64,000 nt of DNA from the NCBI GenBank assembly GCA_028279405.1, contig JANQNU010000088.1:1-64000 (forward strand), written 5' to 3'. Of the stretch, positions 60,045-64,000 are shown one piece after another. The first letter of the stretch is position 1. Every line of letters begins with the position of its first letter. The position numbers and the translations under genes are program-made. Source of the stretch: Phycisphaerae bacterium. GTDB lineage: Bacteria > Planctomycetota > Phycisphaerae > UBA1845 > Fen-1342. The notes under the pieces were generated by a model. It did not search any database, was not told the origin of the DNA, and saw nothing but the letters and a program-made list of their open reading frames with translations.

Positions 60045-61007
60045 GTGCCGCTCGTGCTCGGCATCGATGAAGCCGGATACGGTCCCCTGCTCGGCCCGCT
60101 GGTGGTCGGAGCGACGCTGTGGCGGGCGCCGCCGAAACAGGCGACGTCCGACTTCTGGCAGCAGCTCGCGCCGGCGTGCGGTCGCTGCGACGAGGCCGGC
60201 GACGTCCGATTGCGGGTCGATGACTCAAAAAAGGTGTACGGCCGCAAACGTGGGCTGAGCGCGCTCGAGCGCACCGTGCTCGCATTCGCCCGTGCCGCCG
60301 ATCTCCCGTGTGACGACTTTCACGATTTCCTGGCGCGTGTCGCGCTCCCGCCGACCATCAGTGAGTCCGCACTGCCGTGGTATGCGGACGTTCGGCGCGC
60401 GCTGCCGATCGACCCGGCCTCCGGGTTCGCGGGGGCGGCGGATCGGCTGCAACGCGTGATGACCGCACAGTCGCTGGCCTGCATCGGGCTCAAGGCGGCG
60501 GTATTGAGTGAGGATGCCTACAACCGCCGAGCGGACGCGACCCACAACAAGTCGGCGATCGTCGTCGAGCAGGTGCTCAAGCTGATAGCACGTGCTCTGC
60601 GGATGCTGGCGGCTGGCGACACGCTGCACGTGCACGTCGATCGGCTCGGTGGACGAACGAACTACCGCCCGTTGCTGCAGGACGCGTTTCCGGATTTTGC
60701 GCTCGAGGAGCGCACCCAGTCCGAGACGCGCAGTGCCTATGCCCTCAACGGCGCCGACCGACAGGTCGAGATCGACTTCGAGATCGACGCCGACCAGCGA
60801 CATATGTCGGTCGCGCTGGCCAGCATGCTCGCCAAGTACCTGCGTGAGGTTCTCATGGAGCAGTTCAACCGCTTCTGGCGACAGTACGAGCGCGACCTGC
60901 GACCGACCGCCGGCTATTACCAGGACGCGAAGCGGTTCTTGCGCGACATCGCGCCGTTAACCCAGCAGGCCGGTCTGCAGGAAGGCCGTTTCGTTCGCCG
61001 ACGGTAA
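60045..61007 (+). CDS. Divergent ribonuclease HII-like protein
   Basis: 320 residues from a GTG three bases after the MlaE stop. The N-terminus LGIDEAGYGPLLGPLVVGA is RNase HII with Arg replaced by Tyr (family DEAGRGP). DDSKKVYGRKRGLSALE, VDRLGGRTNYRPLL and HMSVALASMLAKYLREVLM match the later RNase HII blocks (DSKK, the third acidic residue and the ASIxAKVxRD helix). About 120 residues longer than normal RNase HII, in the middle and at the C-terminus. It may cleave RNA in RNA-DNA hybrids or have another substrate. The catalytic Asp-Glu pair is retained. Confidence 0.7.
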   Translation: MPLVLGIDEAGYGPLLGPLVVGATLWRAPPKQATSDFWQQLAPACGRCDEAGDVRLRVDDSKKVYGRKRGLSALERTVLAFARAADLPCDDFHDFLARVALPPTISESALPWYADVRRALPIDPASGFAGAADRLQRVMTAQSLACIGLKAAVLSEDAYNRRADATHNKSAIVVEQVLKLIARALRMLAAGDTLHVHVDRLGGRTNYRPLLQDAFPDFALEERTQSETRSAYALNGADRQVEIDFEIDADQRHMSVALASMLAKYLREVLMEQFNRFWRQYERDLRPTAGYYQDAKRFLRDIAPLTQQAGLQEGRFVRRR

Positions 61008-61039
61008 GTACGACACGGGTGCGACCCGGGAGGAACGAG

Positions 61040-62971
61040 TTGGCCAACGATCGGGCTGCTGTGTTGAAGATGGCGTCGGCTGAACGAGCGCTGCCCAACT
61101 GGCTGGTGCACAACGTCAACTTCGTCTGCCTCTGGGCCGCCTACGGCATCAGCGCCATCGGCGATCACCTCAGCGAGATGGCGCTCTTGCAAACACAAGG
61201 CGGTCTCAAACGGGAGGATATCACGCGGCTCCAAGCACTGATCCAATTCGGGTTCTTCCTGCCATTCGTATTGTTCGCACCGCTCGCAGGCTGGTGGGCC
61301 GATCGTTTCAGTCGCAAATGGACCATGATCGCCGCCGACATCCTGCGAGCCGGCGTAATGGCCAGCCTGACGGTGGCCGTACCCTGGTTGGCGCCGCGCG
61401 TCGGTGACTTCGCGATCGTGCTGCCGCTGGCCGTTACCGGGGCATTGGCCGCGTTCTTCTCGCCGGCGCGACAGGCGCTGTTACCGACGCTGATCCGTGA
61501 TGACCAACTCGTTCGTGCGAACGCGATGATCAGCGCGCTCGGTACGATCGGAACGATTATCAGCGCGATGATCGGCGGCGTGCTGGTCGACCTCCACCTC
61601 GCTGGTCATTTGGCCCTGGAATGGAATTACTGGCTCGACGCGCTAACCTTTCTCGTCAGTGCGGCGTTCCTGTCGATGATCTCGATGAGCCGGGCCCGCG
61701 TCGTCGATGCCCCGCGTATTCGCGGCGTGCTGACGCCGTTGCGGCAAGGATTCGGCTACGTGCGCCAGCACCGGCGGGTGCTGCAATTGATCCTGCTGGG
61801 AATGGTTTTCTGGGCCGCAGCGGGCATCGTCGTGTCCGTCGTGCCAGCGCTCGTCCGCGATCTCTTCGGCGGACAGTTCAAAGAGGCCGGGCTCTATCGC
61901 GGCCTGCTGGGGATCGGGCTGGTTCTCGGTGCCACGGCAATGACGATTTTCGGTCCGGCGCTGCCGCTGCAACTGGCGGTCCTGGCGGGGCTCACGAGCG
62001 GCTGCTTCTGGATCACGCTCCTGGACCTCACGTACCTCTTCGCGTGGCACAAGGTGTTGGCGGCGGTCTGCCTGATCGGAATCGGAACATCGGGTGCGGC
62101 GCTGCTGGTCACGGTCATGGCGAGTCTGCAACGCTTTGTTCCCGACGCGCGACGCGGACGGGTCTTCGGGGTCTCGGACATGGCCACGATGCTGTCGCTG
62201 GCGACCACGACGGGCATCATCGGCCTGGCGCCGATCCCCAACCTCGATCGCTATGTCGCGGCGCTGCTCGCGCTGGCCGCCATCGGGATGGGGCTGTCGG
62301 CGATCTACGCATGGAGGCGCTATCGGCGCGGATCGCGCTACCGTTGGGACGTGCAACTCACGCTGTGGCTCGTCCACCTGCACGCGCGCTTCTGGTGCCG
62401 GATGAAGCGCGTCGGGCATTGCACGATCCCCGCGGAGGGCCCGGTGATCGTCGCGGCGAACCATGGCGCCGGCATCGATCCACTGATAATCGTCACGACA
62501 TCGCCGTACCGACCGCCGGGCTATTTAGTGGAGAAGAAATACTACGAGACGCCCATCGCGAAATACTTCATGGACATGATCGGGTGCATCCCGGTCGACC
62601 GTGAGAACCCGGGTCGCTCGTTCTTCACCAATTGCATGAAGCGTCTGAAGGAAGGCGGCGTCGTCGGTATCTTCCCGCAGGGCACATTCGAGGAACCGGG
62701 CAAGCCGCGCCCGCCGGCCAAGGCCGGCATCGGCACGCTGGCACTCCGTAGCGGGGCAACCGTGATTCCAGTGCATATCGGCGGGACCCGCTACTACAAC
62801 AACCCGTTCGCGTCCTTGTTCAGTCGCCACCACGTGCGCATCACGTGGGGCGCGCCGGTTGACTTGTCAAGCTTCGCCGGGCGCGAGCGCGACCCCGACG
62901 CCCCGCAGCAGGTGGCCGACCGGATCATGGACGCCGTGTATGCCCTGGCGCCGACAGAAGCGTCCGACTAA
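61040..62971 (+). CDS. MFS transporter fused to PlsC-type acyltransferase
   Basis: 643 residues from a TTG with GGGAGG six bases ahead. Residues about 20-430 are a twelve-helix MFS transporter of the LplT kind (ADRFSRKW after helix 2). Residues about 440-640 are a glycerolipid acyltransferase: ANHGAGIDP (H-x4-D motif) and IGCIPVDREN. Motif III is FPQGTF where the family has FPEGTR, so the Glu and Arg are missing. LplT-acyltransferase fusions recycle lysophospholipids in some bacteria. Here catalysis by the second domain is uncertain because of the changed motif. Confidence 0.88.
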   Translation: MANDRAAVLKMASAERALPNWLVHNVNFVCLWAAYGISAIGDHLSEMALLQTQGGLKREDITRLQALIQFGFFLPFVLFAPLAGWWADRFSRKWTMIAADILRAGVMASLTVAVPWLAPRVGDFAIVLPLAVTGALAAFFSPARQALLPTLIRDDQLVRANAMISALGTIGTIISAMIGGVLVDLHLAGHLALEWNYWLDALTFLVSAAFLSMISMSRARVVDAPRIRGVLTPLRQGFGYVRQHRRVLQLILLGMVFWAAAGIVVSVVPALVRDLFGGQFKEAGLYRGLLGIGLVLGATAMTIFGPALPLQLAVLAGLTSGCFWITLLDLTYLFAWHKVLAAVCLIGIGTSGAALLVTVMASLQRFVPDARRGRVFGVSDMATMLSLATTTGIIGLAPIPNLDRYVAALLALAAIGMGLSAIYAWRRYRRGSRYRWDVQLTLWLVHLHARFWCRMKRVGHCTIPAEGPVIVAANHGAGIDPLIIVTTSPYRPPGYLVEKKYYETPIAKYFMDMIGCIPVDRENPGRSFFTNCMKRLKEGGVVGIFPQGTFEEPGKPRPPAKAGIGTLALRSGATVIPVHIGGTRYYNNPFASLFSRHHVRITWGAPVDLSSFAGRERDPDAPQQVADRIMDAVYALAPTEASD

Positions 62972-62985
62972 CCCGCCAGCCGCCA

Positions 62986-64000
62986 CTACTTCCGCGTCGG
63001 CGCGTCGAGTCGATCGGGCATTTCCGCCAACATGTAGGCCATCGCCGCCAGGCCGGCGACGTGCTCCGTCAGGGCATCCGGGTCGATCTTGTCGACCGTG
63101 TCGGCGTGCGTATGGTGATAGTCGAAGTACGTGTCATTCTGTGTGCTGACGCCGATGCAGGTCACGCCGTTGCCGATCAGCTGCCCGACATCGGCGCCGC
63201 TCCAGCCCGAGCGCACCCGCAACTCGCGGATCGGACGCAGGTGCTCGACCAGCTTGCGCAGACGCCGAGCCGCGAACGCCTCCTTCTGCGGGTAGAGGTG
63301 CTGCACCGAGAGCCCGCGGAGCGGGAACATCCCCGAGTCCGACTCGAGCGCCGCGATGTGTTTCGGCATCTCTTCGAGATGATCTTCCAGGTATTTCCGC
63401 GCGCCGCGCAATCCAGCCTCTTCATTGGTCCACAGAACGACCCGTATGGTGCGACGCGGTCGCAGGTCGAGCCGCTTGAGCAGGCTGACCGCTTCGATGC
63501 ACGCGATGCATGCGGCCCCGTCGTCGTGGGCCCCCTGCCCCACGTCCCATGAATCAAAGTGTCCGCTGATCAGCACGATCTCATCAGGCTTCTCGCGCCC
63601 GCGCAACTCGCCGACGACGTTCGCGGACGGAACCATCCCCTCGTCGCGAGCGCCCATCTTCAACGTCACGCGAACCGTTTCACCGCGGGCGCACATGCGC
63701 TCGATCATGTCCGCGTCTTCGAGCGTAACGGCTGCGGCCGGGATCCGCGGAATCGACGAATCGTCCGCATAGCGCATCGCTCCAGTGTGCGGCGATCGCA
63801 GACTGCGGGCCGTCGCCGACCGAACCAGGCACGCGACAGCTCCAGCCTTCGCGGCCCAGGTCGCGCCGCGCGTGCGGTAGCGCGAGCCGACGCCGTAATC
63901 GCTGCCGCGTTGCGGGTCGTAGGGCCGCATCGCCCTGTTGAACAGCACGATCTTACCCGCCGCCGCGTTCGGCCCCAGCTTCTCCAACGACTCGCGGTCG
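62986..64000 (-). CDS. M28-family metallopeptidase, 5' end cut by window edge
   Basis: About 338 residues visible; the N-terminus lies beyond base 64000. The visible part starts within a PA-type domain (AAGKIVLFNRAMRPYD), then a zinc peptidase domain with ligands and catalytic residues in order: His/Asp in SGHFDSWDVG, Asp in AHDDGAA, Glu-Glu in TNEEAGLRG, Asp in LESDSG and His in YHHTHADTVD. The order fits carboxypeptidase Q-like aminopeptidases of family M28. The stop lies 14 bases from the convergent MFS-PlsC gene. Confidence 0.9.
   Translation of the reverse strand, partial: DRESLEKLGPNAAAGKIVLFNRAMRPYDPQRGSDYGVGSRYRTRGATWAAKAGAVACLVRSATARSLRSPHTGAMRYADDSSIPRIPAAAVTLEDADMIERMCARGETVRVTLKMGARDEGMVPSANVVGELRGREKPDEIVLISGHFDSWDVGQGAHDDGAACIACIEAVSLLKRLDLRPRRTIRVVLWTNEEAGLRGARKYLEDHLEEMPKHIAALESDSGMFPLRGLSVQHLYPQKEAFAARRLRKLVEHLRPIRELRVRSGWSGADVGQLIGNGVTCIGVSTQNDTYFDYHHTHADTVDKIDPDALTEHVAGLAAMAYMLAEMPDRLDAPTRK

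Overview
The window looks like a chromosomal segment of a high-GC planctomycete, probably from the Phycisphaerae side of the phylum. This is an inference from gene content, not from a marker gene. The pointers are type I dockerin-like C-terminal repeats on very large secreted proteins, a PEP-CTERM protein, two ECF sigma factor / TPR-Ser/Thr-kinase gene pairs, zinc-ribbon membrane proteins, frequent GTG/TTG starts with clear Shine-Dalgarno sequences, and short palindromic repeats between genes. I see no prophage, transposase, CRISPR array, rRNA or tRNA.

Layout. 1-3810 (minus) is a tightly coupled operon: a HAD phosphatase, psd, pssA and larE joined by 1-4 base overlaps, followed by a group I truncated haemoglobin cut by the window edge. 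3931-7345 holds nadK, a DUF4405-like membrane protein, a D-2-hydroxyacid dehydrogenase, a receiver-like protein and rplU. 7497-11506 has a secreted beta-helix protein with dockerin-like repeats and a large lipoprotein. 11792-14921 is an ECF sigma factor overlapping a kinase that carries an anti-sigma-like zinc motif at its N-terminus. 14952-23789 has an FAD oxidoreductase, an iodotyrosine-deiodinase-like nitroreductase, a tandemly duplicated two-gene membrane cassette, a small Cys-rich protein and a CocE/NonD lipoprotein hydrolase.

24050-25511 holds a structured RNA resembling 6S RNA and a PEP-CTERM gene, both on the minus strand and each with its own terminator. 25960-31208 holds smc, a tiny histone-H1-like Lys/Ala/Thr repeat protein and a DUF368 lipid-carrier transporter. 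31222-34604 is the second kinase/ECF pair. 34848-41967 encodes two large secreted proteins ending in nearly the same dockerin-like module. 42050-47215 has a zinc-ribbon protein, two lipoproteins (one with a long Asp tail), a divergent YchF-like GTPase and a DUF2961 protein. 47347-53875 has a GHL10-type lipoprotein, a GNAT-cupin fusion, an OmpA-type lipoprotein, a BamB-like propeller and purH. 54397-57000 is a subtilisin with five alternating repeats. 57235-62971 is one co-directional run: pgmB-like, lipoprotein, RsbW-like kinase, STAS protein, MlaE permease, RNase HII-like protein and an MFS-PlsC fusion. The right edge cuts an M28 peptidase.

The genes point to envelope building and remodelling (phosphatidylserine/phosphatidylethanolamine synthesis, an MlaE lipid transporter, a transporter-acyltransferase fusion, OmpA) and heavy investment in secreted repeat proteins. 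The least explained items are the duplicated zinc-ribbon membrane cassette, the RsbW-STAS-MlaE module, the zinc-motif kinase fusion and the 6S-like RNA.
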